Part shown: one piece after another, positions 39,148 to 48,406 of the stretch | How the letters are laid out: every line of letters starts with the position of its first letter | How positions within the stretch are numbered: position 1 is the first letter of the stretch | Assembly (NCBI GenBank): GCA_017512705.1 | Contig: JAFWEX010000129.1 | Location: 1-64,000, forward strand | DNA from: Paenibacillus sp. | GTDB lineage: Bacteria; Bacillota; Bacilli; Paenibacillales; Paenibacillaceae | Direction of reading: 5' to 3' | DNA: 64,000 nucleotides | The notes under the pieces: generated by a model | What the model saw: only the letters and a program-made list of their open reading frames with translations | What the model was told of the DNA's origin: nothing | Databases searched by the model: none | Translations under genes and position numbers: made by a program

Positions 39148-39506
39148 GCTCGGTACCTCCCATGGCTCCTTTAGTGTGATTGTCAACCATTCCGAATGGT
39201 ATGAAGATATCAATAGAATTACAGCTCCTGCTTGAATACCCTTCTGCGGTCCGGCATAGTCCCGCTATCCTTGTTCCAAAACTCTTGTATGAATGTGAAA
39301 AGTGTATTACATACCTATGCGGCGATGAGGATAAGTTGACCTCTTTTTTTTCAAACCTTTACCTTGAAATTTACGTTTTTGTTGATCTATCAGACATCTT
39401 ATGACCTCAGAAAAAAAAGCATGATTATGCTATAATGAGGGTTCTAATCAAGGATGACGGACCATGAAATGAATGCAGACAAATGATCTAGGAAAGGAGA
39501 AAATAC
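39148..39506. promoter_or_regulatory. Intergenic region with prkA and DUF2161 promoters
   Basis: Divergent promoter region without a supported gene. For the plus-strand gene a consensus -10 TATAAT lies at 39431-39436. For prkA, a minus-strand CATACCAT at 39196-39203 resembles a sigma-E -10 (B. subtilis prkA is sigma-E dependent), but its -35 is poor. A perfect 7-1-7 palindrome ACCATTCCGAATGGT (39186-39200) overlaps that site. Confidence 0.4.
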
Positions 39507-40391
39507 ATGGCTGTACAATACGAAACGGAGCTCTATTCTCCTGTTAAAGCTTTTTTTGAGCAGCGTGGCTTCAATGTCAAGGCCGAAGTCAAGCATTGTG
39601 ACCTGGTTGGGGTTAGAGCAGATCAAGAGGAACCACTTATTGTGGAGATGAAAAAGACATTTAACCTGTCTCTGCTATTGCAGGGAATGCAGCGCCTGAA
39701 ACTCAGTCCGCTTGTCTACCTGGCGGTGGAACGCAATCGTAGTAAGCGCGGCGCTGTCAATCAACGCTGGGGGGAGCTAACAGCACTGTGCAGTCAGCTT
39801 GGCCTGGGGCTAATGACCGTTACTTTTTACAAAACCAAAGCACCTCTCATCGATGTATTATGTGAGCCAGCAATGAACTCGGGCACGGGCAGACTTCCCC
39901 AGGCCACACGCAAGGGCGGGTTACGCCGCCAGCGTCTCCTTAAGGAATTTGGTGAACGGAGCGGAGACTATAATACAGGCGGTAGTACAGGCCGGCAGTT
40001 GATGACAGCTTACCGGGAAAAAGCTATACGTGTCGCAGCTGCGCTGAGGTCCAGTGGTGAATCTTCACCCGCTGTACTGGCACGGCAGACCGGTGTAGGT
40101 TCAGCAGCATCCATTTTGCAGAAGAACTATTATGGCTGGTTTGAACGTCTTTCTCGAGGGAAATATATCCTAAGTACCAAAGGTATAGCGGCATTGACGG
40201 AACATGCGCTTATGCTGCATGATCATGGTCTGACAGCTGGAGATACAAATAACTGGACAGATCAACATCCAAAGGGGACATACCATATCATCTCGGAGGA
40301 ACCATTATTGAATTCAATTGATGAGATTGCTGAAATAGCTGAAGTTGCCGAGGTAACTGAACGTTACCTCCTGAACACAACCAAAAACTGA
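39507..40391 (+). CDS. DUF2161 protein, putative PD-(D/E)XK nuclease-fold
   Basis: A 294-residue protein. The first 115 residues show a PD-(D/E)XK-like core: an N-terminal helix (YSPVKAFFEQRGF), then Asp in HCDLVGVRAD, then LIVEMKK (the ExK). This fits DUF2161, listed as putative phosphodiesterase/nuclease-like proteins. The C-terminal half has a winged-helix-like region (SPAVLARQTGVGSAASILQK...GWFERLSRGKYILSTKG). Biological role is unknown. AAAGGAG precedes the start; it is a single gene with a terminator. Confidence 0.8.
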   Translation: MAVQYETELYSPVKAFFEQRGFNVKAEVKHCDLVGVRADQEEPLIVEMKKTFNLSLLLQGMQRLKLSPLVYLAVERNRSKRGAVNQRWGELTALCSQLGLGLMTVTFYKTKAPLIDVLCEPAMNSGTGRLPQATRKGGLRRQRLLKEFGERSGDYNTGGSTGRQLMTAYREKAIRVAAALRSSGESSPAVLARQTGVGSAASILQKNYYGWFERLSRGKYILSTKGIAALTEHALMLHDHGLTAGDTNNWTDQHPKGTYHIISEEPLLNSIDEIAEIAEVAEVTERYLLNTTKN

Positions 40392-40420
40392 ACGATACGG
40401 AACCCCAAACAGCACAACAA

Positions 40421-40460
40421 AAAACGCCCGTCATCTCCATTCGGAAACGACGGGCGTTTG
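40421..40460. terminator. Bidirectional terminator
   Basis: Stem AAACGCCCGTC / GACGGGCGTTT between the convergent DUF2161 and azoreductase genes, with A/T-runs on both sides. Confidence 0.88.
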
Positions 40461-40483
40461 ATTTAGAGCAGTATTGGATCAAC

Positions 40484-41110
40484 TTAGAAGCTTGCTGCTA
40501 CTTCTTTAGCCAATCTCAAACCAGCTTCTACGATCTCTTGGGAACGATCAGGAGCAGCATTGTGTCCTTCAACAATTACCAACTCAGGGTTTTGGATGCC
40601 CCAGAAGTTAAGTACGTTAGTTACATAACGAACGGACATTTCAGCAGATGCCATAGGCTCTGCGGAATATACGCTACCACGTGCGTTCAACAATGCCACT
40701 TTTTTGTCGCCTACCAGACCTACAGGGCCTTCAGCAGTGTATTTGAACATTTTTCCTGCTTGGCTCAGGTAAGAAATGTAGTTTACAAGTGGTGCTGGCA
40801 CAGTGAAGTTCCACAATGGGAAAGCAAATACTACTTTATCAGCTGCCAGGAATTGATCTTGCAATTGTGCAGCAAGTGCTGCTGCTTTTTGCTCTTCCGG
40901 AGTTGCTTCGATACCGTTAGCTGCTTTGTAACCACCAGTAATTACAGTGTTACCATAGTATGGAAGATCTGTATTGTAAAGATCCATCTCAGTGATAGTA
41001 TCACCTGGGTGGGACTCTTTGTATGCGCTCAGGAATGCATCGTACAATTGAACACTGATTGCTTGATCCGCAGGACGGTCATTCGCTTTAATAAAAAGAA
41101 CATTAGACAT
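40484..41110 (-). CDS. azoR: FMN-dependent NADH-azoreductase AzoR
   Basis: Flavodoxin-fold quinone/azo reductase that uses NADH and FMN. The 208-residue protein has the family pattern: N-terminal SNVLFIKAND, the FPLWNFTVPAPLVNYIS flavin-binding loop, a LNARGSVYS segment and LNFWGI. Such enzymes mainly protect against quinone stress. A GGGGG site precedes the ATG. The bases from 41111 to 41295 are AT-rich and hold its promoter; no other gene is seen there. Confidence 0.93.
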   Translation of the reverse strand: MSNVLFIKANDRPADQAISVQLYDAFLSAYKESHPGDTITEMDLYNTDLPYYGNTVITGGYKAANGIEATPEEQKAAALAAQLQDQFLAADKVVFAFPLWNFTVPAPLVNYISYLSQAGKMFKYTAEGPVGLVGDKKVALLNARGSVYSAEPMASAEMSVRYVTNVLNFWGIQNPELVIVEGHNAAPDRSQEIVEAGLRLAKEVAASF

Positions 41111-41397
41111 AATGAAATTTCCCCCATTAATTAAAATATATGAGTGCGTACCCTGAACTCACAACCGTTGCTTGCTCAGTATAAAGAAAACAACAACTCA
41201 TTAATTCATATTATATATAAAAATGTTAGTGGATGCAATAACGTAATCCACATGAATTTGAAACCGATCATTTAACGCCCATCATTTGGCCTTGTCTACG
41301 AGCTACGCGCGGTGAATTCTGAAATGGCTTCGCTGATCAGATTCATGCCAAGCAGCAACTCATCACGGCCCGGGCGACTGAAGTTTAATCTGATGAA

Positions 41398-42522
41398 TTA
41401 TTGATCCAACGTACCTGTAGAGCATAACGTTCCTGGGAGAAAGGAAACGCCCTTCCGTAAAGCTGCTTTGAGCAACGCCTCACTGTTCAGTCCTTCAGGC
41501 AGTTGTACCCATAAATACATCCCCCCCTGAGGAATATTATAGCTACAACCTCTCCATCCAGGTCTTTTCAATAATTCAAGCATCAACTTAAGCCTTGTTT
41601 TGTACTCCTTGTTCAGCATAGACAAATGATCCATCCACCGAAAAGGAGACTGTGCAAGTAACTGATACAATAGACGCTGATTCATCGGGCTGGACTGTCC
41701 ATCCGCAATGCGTTTCACGGATGTCATAGCCTGAATCAACGCCGGATGTCCAGCGGCCCATCCCGTGCGGAGTGCAGGTGCAACCGTTTTGCTGAAAGAG
41801 CCAATGTGAAGAACATGTCCACCTTGATCCGCCGTATCCAGAGCGAAGAGCGAAGGATACTTGCGATAGAATACGCCCGGCTCTAGACCATCGAAATGAA
41901 GCTCTCCATAGGAGTCATCCTCCACAAGCAGAACTCCATAACGAGAACAGAGATCAAGCACAGCTTCTCTTCGCTCCATACTCCATAGAATTCCCGTAGG
42001 GTTAGAAAAGCTGGGTGCAGCAAATAGCAGCTTCGGTCTCACCTGCTGCATGTGCTGTTCCAATACGTCTGGCAAGATGCCGTCCTGATCTCCAGGGACG
42101 GGTACAATCGCTGCGCCTTGCATTTCAAGTACTTCAAGACAACCGGGAGAGGTAGGATGTTCAACAAGCACAGGGTCTCCCGGCTCCAATAGCAGACGCA
42201 TTACGAGATCAATTGCCTGCTGTGTGCCTGTCGTTAACAGAATTTGATCAGAGACGGTCCGTATACCTTTACGCTTATTCCAATCGTTGTTCAGCCATTC
42301 CCTTAACGGCGCATAACCTGCTGGCTCACCATACTGCAGAGCAGAAGGACCTGAACTGAACACGGACAATGCTGCTTCTTCCAACAGTTTGAACGGAAAA
42401 AGTTCCTCCGCAGGCAACTCTTCAGCGAGTGAAATGAAATACTCCTTGCCAGACATCTCACTTATATCCCTCAGCGGTGAAGACAAAAGCCTGTTGGTAC
42501 GGGAAGCAAAGAAATATTTCAT
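41398..42522 (-). CDS. PLP-dependent aminotransferase (ARO8/MocR type, no HTH), premature stop
   Basis: Class I/II aminotransferase close to 2-aminoadipate and aromatic aminotransferases. The 374 residues show TGTQQAIDLVMRLLLEPGD, the substrate/PLP Asn in PSFSNPTG, and the PLP lysine in IGSFSKTVAPALRTGW. There is no N-terminal GntR domain. The frame ends with TAA at 41398, but translation in the same frame beyond it reads FIRLNFSRPGRDELLLGM and continues to TAG at 41296-41298. RLNFS is a normal conserved segment of this family. So the gene appears cut by one nonsense codon, losing about 33 residues and probably the active-site Arg region. ATG at 42522 follows GGGGGAT. Confidence 0.85.
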   Translation of the reverse strand: MKYFFASRTNRLLSSPLRDISEMSGKEYFISLAEELPAEELFPFKLLEEAALSVFSSGPSALQYGEPAGYAPLREWLNNDWNKRKGIRTVSDQILLTTGTQQAIDLVMRLLLEPGDPVLVEHPTSPGCLEVLEMQGAAIVPVPGDQDGILPDVLEQHMQQVRPKLLFAAPSFSNPTGILWSMERREAVLDLCSRYGVLLVEDDSYGELHFDGLEPGVFYRKYPSLFALDTADQGGHVLHIGSFSKTVAPALRTGWAAGHPALIQAMTSVKRIADGQSSPMNQRLLYQLLAQSPFRWMDHLSMLNKEYKTRLKLMLELLKRPGWRGCSYNIPQGGMYLWVQLPEGLNSEALLKAALRKGVSFLPGTLCSTGTLDQ

Positions 42523-42639
42523 AGATAGATCCCCCTTCATCCCAAATCCGAAACTGTTCTCGCAGCCGCCCTACAACCTATTCCAACTGGAACCCAAATA
42601 TAACTGGACGATTCCATGAATAGTTCGACAAGGACACAA

Positions 42640-43296
42640 TCAAGACACTGTTTTAGACTGCCTCGCATATAAAGCATAACGTTCGATCGCCTGTGCTCTA
42701 CTGCTTACTTCCAGCTTCACATAGATTTTACGCAAATAATTATCAATGGAGCGTCTGCTCACATTAATCTCACTCGCTATTTTATCATAGGTTACCCCTT
42801 GAACAATTCTTTCCATAATAAAAGTTTCTGTCTCTGTAAGTTCAATGAAATAAGATTCTGTCTTAGAATCGACAGGTTGCCCCCAATCTTCACTATTTAA
42901 CCAAGCCATAGGTATAGATACATACCCCTCTCTTAGTCCAGAGATCAGATGAATCAATTGGCTGGGCGAGGCTTGTTTAGATAACATGCCGCTTGCTCCA
43001 ATACTCATCAAATGGCGAAACAATTTCACATTTTCTTCATCGGTCAGAATAATAATATGGGTATGATTCGACAACATTTTCATTTGCGCAATGTATTGAT
43101 CCGCCTGCCCCTCTGGAAGACGATAATCCATCAGTATAAGATCAGGCTTGTGTGCACTTACCAATTCAAGACCTTCTGTACCTGTCGAAGTCATGCCCCG
43201 AACCGTCAGATCCTGCTGCTCTTCCAAAATTAATTTTGTCCCCAGCATGCTGGTGGGGTGGATATCTACGATGACCACCTGCCATATTTTTTCCAT
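42640..43296 (-). CDS. Orphan LuxR/NarL-family response regulator
   Basis: A 218-residue two-domain regulator. The receiver (1-120) has phospho-acceptor Asp57 in LILMDYRLP, but the acidic pair at the start is Asp11-Ile12 (VIVDIHP) where Asp-Asp or Glu-Asp is usual. The C-terminal LuxR-type HTH is TYDKIASEINVSRRSIDNYLRKIY. It resembles ComA/DegU-type regulators. No histidine kinase gene lies next to it. The altered acidic pocket may weaken Mg-dependent phosphorylation; that is inference. Confidence 0.9.
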   Translation of the reverse strand: MEKIWQVVIVDIHPTSMLGTKLILEEQQDLTVRGMTSTGTEGLELVSAHKPDLILMDYRLPEGQADQYIAQMKMLSNHTHIIILTDEENVKLFRHLMSIGASGMLSKQASPSQLIHLISGLREGYVSIPMAWLNSEDWGQPVDSKTESYFIELTETETFIMERIVQGVTYDKIASEINVSRRSIDNYLRKIYVKLEVSSRAQAIERYALYARQSKTVS

Positions 43297-43660
43297 TGTA
43301 TTTCCCCCTGTTATGTATTAAACAATTGAATTCTGCTTTCATCTATGTCTCATAGGCAGTTTATGCGACAGTCCCCGTATAGACGAAGCTAACGTCAGGA
43401 TATGTCGAAATGATTAGAAACCACAGGAATATAGTGCTGCAAAGACCTATTTTCTGACGACTTATCATACGAAATCACCAGATTGGTTATCCTTTCATAC
43501 CTGAAATGATCAAAACCTAGTATAAATTTCCTGTATTTCTATCAAAAAAAGTCGAAAAACTAACCCAAAGTTCCTACATATTGCATCTATAAGAAATTGT
43601 ATCCTAGGACTTCCATCCGATGCAATCTCTTTTTACTCTATTATTTAAAGAATTTCATTT

Positions 43661-43689
43661 TTGCGTAATCAATAGCAGCGTGGTAGAAT
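43661..43689 (+). promoter_or_regulatory. Promoter of the 43739-45210 gene pair
   Basis: TTGCGT (43661-43666), 17-base spacer, TAGAAT (43684-43689), 50 bases before the first gene. The rest of the 43297-43738 gap is AT-rich with no supported gene. Confidence 0.6.
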
Positions 43690-43738
43690 GAGGATTGATA
43701 TTTTTTAGCCTTCAATAAATCGAACCAGGAGTGATGTT

Positions 43739-44149
43739 ATGAAACTATCCGACTCGTCTTCTGACATCCATCACACCCGGAGCGGCAAAGAAAAGACAAG
43801 GTCATCCGTTCGATGGTTTATGGTCATGTGGATTCTTCTCATTGCATTAGGAGTCGTGGGTACCTACTATTATAGTAACCATCTCCAGCAACAGATGATC
43901 AACCAGCTTCAGGCCCATACACAACATCAGATTGACACACTGAAAAATGATTACGAAAAGCAGCTAACAACGATTTCATCGGAGGTAGCAGCATTACAGG
44001 AACAAGTTCAGTCCTTTAATGAATTGCTGACTTTCACTAAGGATAATGCAAGCAATAAAACAGACAACAGCAACAAATTGTACACACAGTTGAGTGAAGT
44101 GAAGAAACAGCTGGATGCTCTCCAGAAAAAGATGGACTTGCTCAAATGA
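43739..44149 (+). CDS. Small membrane-anchored coiled-coil protein
   Basis: A 136-residue protein with a short basic cytoplasmic N-terminus, one membrane helix (about 25-45) and an extracytoplasmic region that is mostly coiled coil (HQIDTLKNDYEKQLTTISSE and again at the C-terminus, QLSEVKKQLDALQKKM). No family recognised. Its stop overlaps the start of the phosphodiester glycosidase gene as ATGA, so the two are translated together and may form a complex at the membrane. Confidence 0.85.
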   Translation: MKLSDSSSDIHHTRSGKEKTRSSVRWFMVMWILLIALGVVGTYYYSNHLQQQMINQLQAHTQHQIDTLKNDYEKQLTTISSEVAALQEQVQSFNELLTFTKDNASNKTDNSNKLYTQLSEVKKQLDALQKKMDLLK

Positions 44150-45210
44150 TTACACCCGTCAAACAGGTTAATCGTTTTTTTATGCTTGCACTAGCCCCTT
44201 TTATAGGATTAGTCCTATGCTTGCTGTTTTTTCGTCCTGAGCTTGAAGCTAAACCGATCATTCCAGCTAACTTGCCTGAAGACACTGTAACTTCTCAGAC
44301 CCAAGCAATCAGCAAGGAGCTTGCGGGAGCAAAGGATGCTGCTGTTCAAACTTCTTCGTCTATTAAAAAAACGACCCAACTCTACAATAAAACGACGAGC
44401 ACCATGTCCACGATCGTACAGAAGGCTACCGTTCAAGCCGCTCGTCCGGAAACCATATATAACAAGCGGATTACATCCAAACTTGGGATTCCTCTGGAAC
44501 GGGTGAATAGTGATCGAATCACTATTGAGTTATATCGGGTTAACCCAGGTATTTATACAGGGTATGCCATGAAGATCAAGCTGAAAGATCCTAGCGCGAT
44601 GCAAATGGCCTTAAGTAGTGAACTTGGCAAATCGGAAACAACGCTGCAGGCCGTGAAACGCAGTGGGGCTATTGCCGGTATTAATGCTGGTGGCTTTGCT
44701 GACAGTGGCGGCAAGCGTTACCCGCTCAGTACAACCGTCATGAACGGTCAATACGTGAACGGTTTTCAAGCCAGTTTTAAAGACCTGTTCTTTGTTGGAC
44801 TGAACGATGCAGGCAAGCTGGTAGGAGGCAAGTTTTTCGATAAAAGTTCCCTGGATCGTTTAAAACCACAGTTCGGAGCAACCTTTGTCCCCGTTCTTAT
44901 GAAAAATGGGAAGAAGACAACCATTCCGGACAAATGGAAAGTAGCACCGAAGCGAGCACCACGTACGGTTATTGGTAACTATAAGGATGATCAATTACTC
45001 ATTATCGTTGTTGACGGATATAACGAGAACGGAAGCTCTGGAGCTACCCTTGAAGAGATGCAAGGCCGATTGCTCAAACTCGGGGTCGTCGATGCCTACA
45101 ATCTGGATGGCGGTGGATCTTCGTCATTAATCCTGAATAACCGCGTCATCAATAATCCTTCGGATGGAAACCTGAGACCGGTGCCGACTCATTTTTTATT
45201 TTACAAATGA
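44146..45210 (+). CDS. Phosphodiester glycosidase (NAGPA-domain) protein, exported
   Basis: A 354-residue protein with an N-terminal membrane or signal segment (about 12-28), a Ser/Thr-rich spacer, and a C-terminal NAGPA domain (about 130-354). Domain motifs visible: AIAGINAGGFAD, PRTVIGNYKDDQLLIIVVDG and DAYNLDGGGSSSLIL. In the family this domain cleaves phosphodiester-linked sugars, and bacterial members act in the cell wall or on extracellular polysaccharide. Actual substrate unknown. Confidence 0.9.
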   Translation: MITPVKQVNRFFMLALAPFIGLVLCLLFFRPELEAKPIIPANLPEDTVTSQTQAISKELAGAKDAAVQTSSSIKKTTQLYNKTTSTMSTIVQKATVQAARPETIYNKRITSKLGIPLERVNSDRITIELYRVNPGIYTGYAMKIKLKDPSAMQMALSSELGKSETTLQAVKRSGAIAGINAGGFADSGGKRYPLSTTVMNGQYVNGFQASFKDLFFVGLNDAGKLVGGKFFDKSSLDRLKPQFGATFVPVLMKNGKKTTIPDKWKVAPKRAPRTVIGNYKDDQLLIIVVDGYNENGSSGATLEEMQGRLLKLGVVDAYNLDGGGSSSLILNNRVINNPSDGNLRPVPTHFLFYK

Positions 45211-45286
45211 TGGGATGAGGCATTCCTTTTCTAATTAATATGGTTATAATAGAAGTAAATGAGCTTGTGCAGGAGGTGCGAAGTGT

Positions 45287-45391
45287 ATGTCGTTTTCACT
45301 GACGTTCTGGATTATCGCTGTTGTATTAACGCTCTTTATTACAGGCATTCTCACTGCATCCTACAACCATGACAAAACAAAAGGCCTATAA
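45287..45391 (+). CDS. 34-residue single-helix membrane protein
   Basis: Short gene with strong support: AGGAGGTG at 45271-45278, eight bases later ATG at 45287, stop TAA at 45389-45391, and a terminator at once after it. A -10-like TATAAT lies at 45245-45250. The product MSFSLTFWIIAVVLTLFITG continues to a charged tail HDKTKGL: one membrane helix and nothing else. Function unknown. Confidence 0.75.
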   Translation: MSFSLTFWIIAVVLTLFITGILTASYNHDKTKGL

Positions 45392-45395
45392 GGGC

Positions 45396-45427
45396 AAGCC
45401 TCTCCTCGGAGAGGCTTTTCTTGTTTT
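45396..45427 (+). terminator. Terminator after the 34-residue gene
   Basis: Stem AAGCCTCTCC / GGAGAGGCTT with a tight loop and TTTTCTTGTTTTT behind it. Confidence 0.9.
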
Positions 45428-45544
45428 TGCACGCAGCAGAAGAAAAGTCTTATAGGAATAATGCGCCATTCCTCAAAAGCTTGCCTCCTATTCTAACAGT
45501 GGATATTGAAACGGAACGGCTGTGGTCCTTCCATTGGTAATTGT

Positions 45545-46564
45545 TCAATAGTTGACAGCACGCTCTTGTGGCACGAATTTCACGTCTGCATCAACCTGAT
45601 TGGGTCCTGTCACAGACTCTCCTTCTATTAAAGTGACATATATTCGCTCGTGATCAACGGGTTCTCCAGCGATAATTTTAATTAATTGTTCAGCTGCAAG
45701 CGCGCCCCACTTCCATTTGGAGTAATCGATGCTTGCGAGCTTAGGCTGTACATAATTACTAAGTTCAATATGATCGAAGCCAATGACATCAATATGATGG
45801 CCCACCTGGAGTTCACTCCGTGCAAGACGATCGCATAAACCGATAGCCATCTCATCATTAAGACAAAAGACAGCTGCCGGTTCATTATACGTCTCTAAAA
45901 TCTGCTCTGCAGCTCGCTCCCCTCCGCTCTTCTCGAAATCCCCTGTGATTTCTATCCATTCCACATCGGCCTCACGCTCCGCAACCTGTCTTACAGCCTT
46001 CAATCGCTGTACGGAGTCAAACGAACCTTCTGGACCTGTGACAACATAGATCTTTTTATGCCCATGTTCAATTAAATATTCCATCGCCAGTGTGGCACCA
46101 GCCTTGTTATCCAGTAGCACCTGATTGATGTTGGGGTGTTTCAACTCACGGTCAAGCACAACAATTTTATGTCCCCAATCGGCAAACTGTATAAGCTCCT
46201 CACTTGCAAATGTATGATCTAGAATTATAGCACCATCAATCATTCTTTCTGGCAACATGCGATGGGACTGTTTACCACTGCATACAATAAGATCGTACCC
46301 GTGTGTATTACATACCGCCTTCATCCCGCTTAACAAATCTCCGTATACATCCCCACTGAAATCCGTGAGAAATACACCCAGAATCCGAGACTCTCTCTTT
46401 TTTAATGTTCTGGCTGCCGCATTAGGAACATAATTCATCTCTTTAGCAATCGCCAATATTTTAGAACGGGTCTCATCGGTCACTTTGTTGTTTCCATTCA
46501 GCGCGTATGATACGGTCGAGATGGAAACTCCAGCTTTCTTGGCGATATCCTTGATACTGACCAT
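45545..46564 (-). CDS. LacI-family regulator, sugar ABC locus
   Basis: A 339-residue repressor: HTH in residues 3-23 (SIKDIAKKAGVSISTVSYAL), hinge helix about 45-57, ligand domain about 60-330. It lies just downstream of the ABC transport operon, same strand, after a terminator. It is the best candidate to bind the GAAACG-type boxes upstream of that operon (51194-51293). The ligand would be a sugar imported by the system. Confidence 0.92.
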   Translation of the reverse strand: MVSIKDIAKKAGVSISTVSYALNGNNKVTDETRSKILAIAKEMNYVPNAAARTLKKRESRILGVFLTDFSGDVYGDLLSGMKAVCNTHGYDLIVCSGKQSHRMLPERMIDGAIILDHTFASEELIQFADWGHKIVVLDRELKHPNINQVLLDNKAGATLAMEYLIEHGHKKIYVVTGPEGSFDSVQRLKAVRQVAEREADVEWIEITGDFEKSGGERAAEQILETYNEPAAVFCLNDEMAIGLCDRLARSELQVGHHIDVIGFDHIELSNYVQPKLASIDYSKWKWGALAAEQLIKIIAGEPVDHERIYVTLIEGESVTGPNQVDADVKFVPQERAVNY

Positions 46565-46648
46565 CTTCTTCGCTCCTCTGTTATGTTGGTCGGGCCCTCC
46601 ATAGCGAAAGACCCAACATTAGATATTTTGAAAATCATTTGAAACAAA

Positions 46649-46688
46649 GAACCCGGCTGCGTTCGGGGAGAGACCGCGCACCGGGTTC
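46649..46688 (-). terminator. Terminator of the sugar ABC operon
   Basis: Stem GAACCCGG / CCGGGTTC, extended inward by CGCG-type pairing, with TTTGTTT on the minus strand. Between the binding-protein gene and the LacI gene. Confidence 0.75.
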
Positions 46689-46746
46689 ATATGGACTGTG
46701 GGGGCAGAACGCTACTGCCATCCCCACTCTGTTCATGATATTACGT

Positions 46747-48348
46747 TTACTTGAAATTCTCGTTCAATTCGTCCAGATAAGGCTGTACCAGAGACATTTT
46801 GCTATCCACCCACTCTTTCCAGTTGGCTTCTAAGTCTCCGCCTTTGAGAATCAAGTTGGCATATTCACTTGGATAGTCGAATGAAGCTTGGTTTTTCGCT
46901 TTGGAATCGTATAAGTTAACTTCCCAATCGTATGGAGCGAGTGATTTACTTTCAGTACCCCGTTTTGCTTTTTCCTTGAACAATTCCACTGCTCTTTCAC
47001 GATACTCTTTTTTGATTGCCGGGTTTACTACACTGAAGTCATCACCCAGAAGGTATAGTCCTTCGAAACGAGCAGGATACTTGTCTTCCAATATAGTTCC
47101 CTCTGGCAGCAAACTTACCAATTCTTTGTTCTCATCGTATTTCCAATCTGTACCTTCGAAGCCCATGTTAATGAGCAATTGTCCCTCTTGAGTTGCGGAG
47201 TAGTCAATCAGATCCATGATCCGTTCGAATTTCTCATCACTAATTTCCGGGTTGAAGATCAGAGCGGACCAGAAGTTGGCTTGCTCCATGTTGCGGTATT
47301 TGCCGTCGTCACCAAGAACAATGGCTGTATGAACAAGATCATCACTGCTAACACCAAGGTTTTTCCTTATATCGGAATCCAGACCTTGTCTGTAAGAAGC
47401 CAGTCCACCCAGGCTGGTGACAGCCGCAGTACCTGTTACTTTGAAATTGTTTTGTCCTTCATTGTTTTTCCATGTGTAGAACTCTGGGTTAAGCAGTCCA
47501 TCCTTGTATGCTTTTTGCATCAATTTCAGACCAGTCAGTGTTTCCGGGTCTGCAGGACCCCAATGGAACTGACCATCCTCACCTTTGTAGAACGGAACAT
47601 CTGTCATTGCATGAACGCTATTTGGCATAATGATGTTGGTCATTGCATCGGCAGCATTATAAGACAATGGCACCAGTTTATTGCCTACCTTGCCTGGATC
47701 TTTTTCTTTCACCAGTTCAGCGAACTGATTCAATTCAGATGTCGTGTAGGCATCTTTCAGTTCAAAGCCAACTGCTTTTGCCCAGTCTTTACGTAGTGCG
47801 ATAACACCAATCTGGTTCGTAAGCGGATCGGCTGGCTTGTTTTCAAAGTAGATTGGTCTTGGCAGCAGATACGTTCCGCCTGTCAGTTCTTCCAACTTGT
47901 CACCGAGCCCTGTCAACTTGTAAGCCGAAGCAACATTTGGCCAGCGTTCTTTCCAATCATCGGGGAACTTGTAGAACAGACCTTGATCGATGTTGTTCAT
48001 TGCATCCCCGTGAACATAGTTCCATACCGCTACATCCGGCAGGTCACCAGAGTTAATCCACAAGCGAAGCTTTTCCCCCCATGAATCCCAGTCAATATAG
48101 TTATAGTCCCATTTAATATTAAATTTGTCTTCCCAGAATTTGTGGAACTCATTGTCCATATTGCCATTTTTCACTTCGGTCAGATTCGCTACAGAAATGG
48201 TCAGGTTATCTTTGTAATTCCCATCTGCATCCTTCTCGTTTCCACCCTCAGAACCGCTGCTGTTGGAACAAGCGGATACGACCAACATCAAGAGACAGAG
48301 TGTGATCGCAAATAACGATTTGACTGACAACTTTTTGCCCGTTTGCAT
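46747..48348 (-). CDS. Sugar ABC transporter substrate-binding lipoprotein (LipO/YtcQ type)
   Basis: A 533-residue extracytoplasmic binding protein with a lipoprotein signal peptide ending in the lipobox VVSAC (Cys about residue 27). Its length and the KLRLWINSGDLPDV segment put it with the large LipO/YtcQ-type proteins common in Paenibacillus, which bind oligosaccharides from plant cell walls. It is the last gene of an operon with two permeases and an esterase. No ATPase gene is nearby; such systems normally share an MsmX-type ATPase encoded elsewhere. Confidence 0.93.
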   Translation of the reverse strand: MQTGKKLSVKSLFAITLCLLMLVVSACSNSSGSEGGNEKDADGNYKDNLTISVANLTEVKNGNMDNEFHKFWEDKFNIKWDYNYIDWDSWGEKLRLWINSGDLPDVAVWNYVHGDAMNNIDQGLFYKFPDDWKERWPNVASAYKLTGLGDKLEELTGGTYLLPRPIYFENKPADPLTNQIGVIALRKDWAKAVGFELKDAYTTSELNQFAELVKEKDPGKVGNKLVPLSYNAADAMTNIIMPNSVHAMTDVPFYKGEDGQFHWGPADPETLTGLKLMQKAYKDGLLNPEFYTWKNNEGQNNFKVTGTAAVTSLGGLASYRQGLDSDIRKNLGVSSDDLVHTAIVLGDDGKYRNMEQANFWSALIFNPEISDEKFERIMDLIDYSATQEGQLLINMGFEGTDWKYDENKELVSLLPEGTILEDKYPARFEGLYLLGDDFSVVNPAIKKEYRERAVELFKEKAKRGTESKSLAPYDWEVNLYDSKAKNQASFDYPSEYANLILKGGDLEANWKEWVDSKMSLVQPYLDELNENFK

Positions 48349-48406
48349 GCTTTTACCCCCATGTTTTTAGTCAAATTTCTTTTTCATTAAAAACCTATCT
48401 GTATGA

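Noticed and set aside
37393..39213. prkA as an intact 606-residue protein starting at 39213
   Set aside because: The first 22 codons lie upstream of the GGAGGT ribosome site, and the last 35 or so residues are unrelated to PrkA, whose true C-terminus continues in the next frame.
39180..39404. A 74-codon plus-strand frame upstream of the DUF2161 gene
   Set aside because: No ribosome site and no recognisable sequence; it lies across the prkA promoter region.
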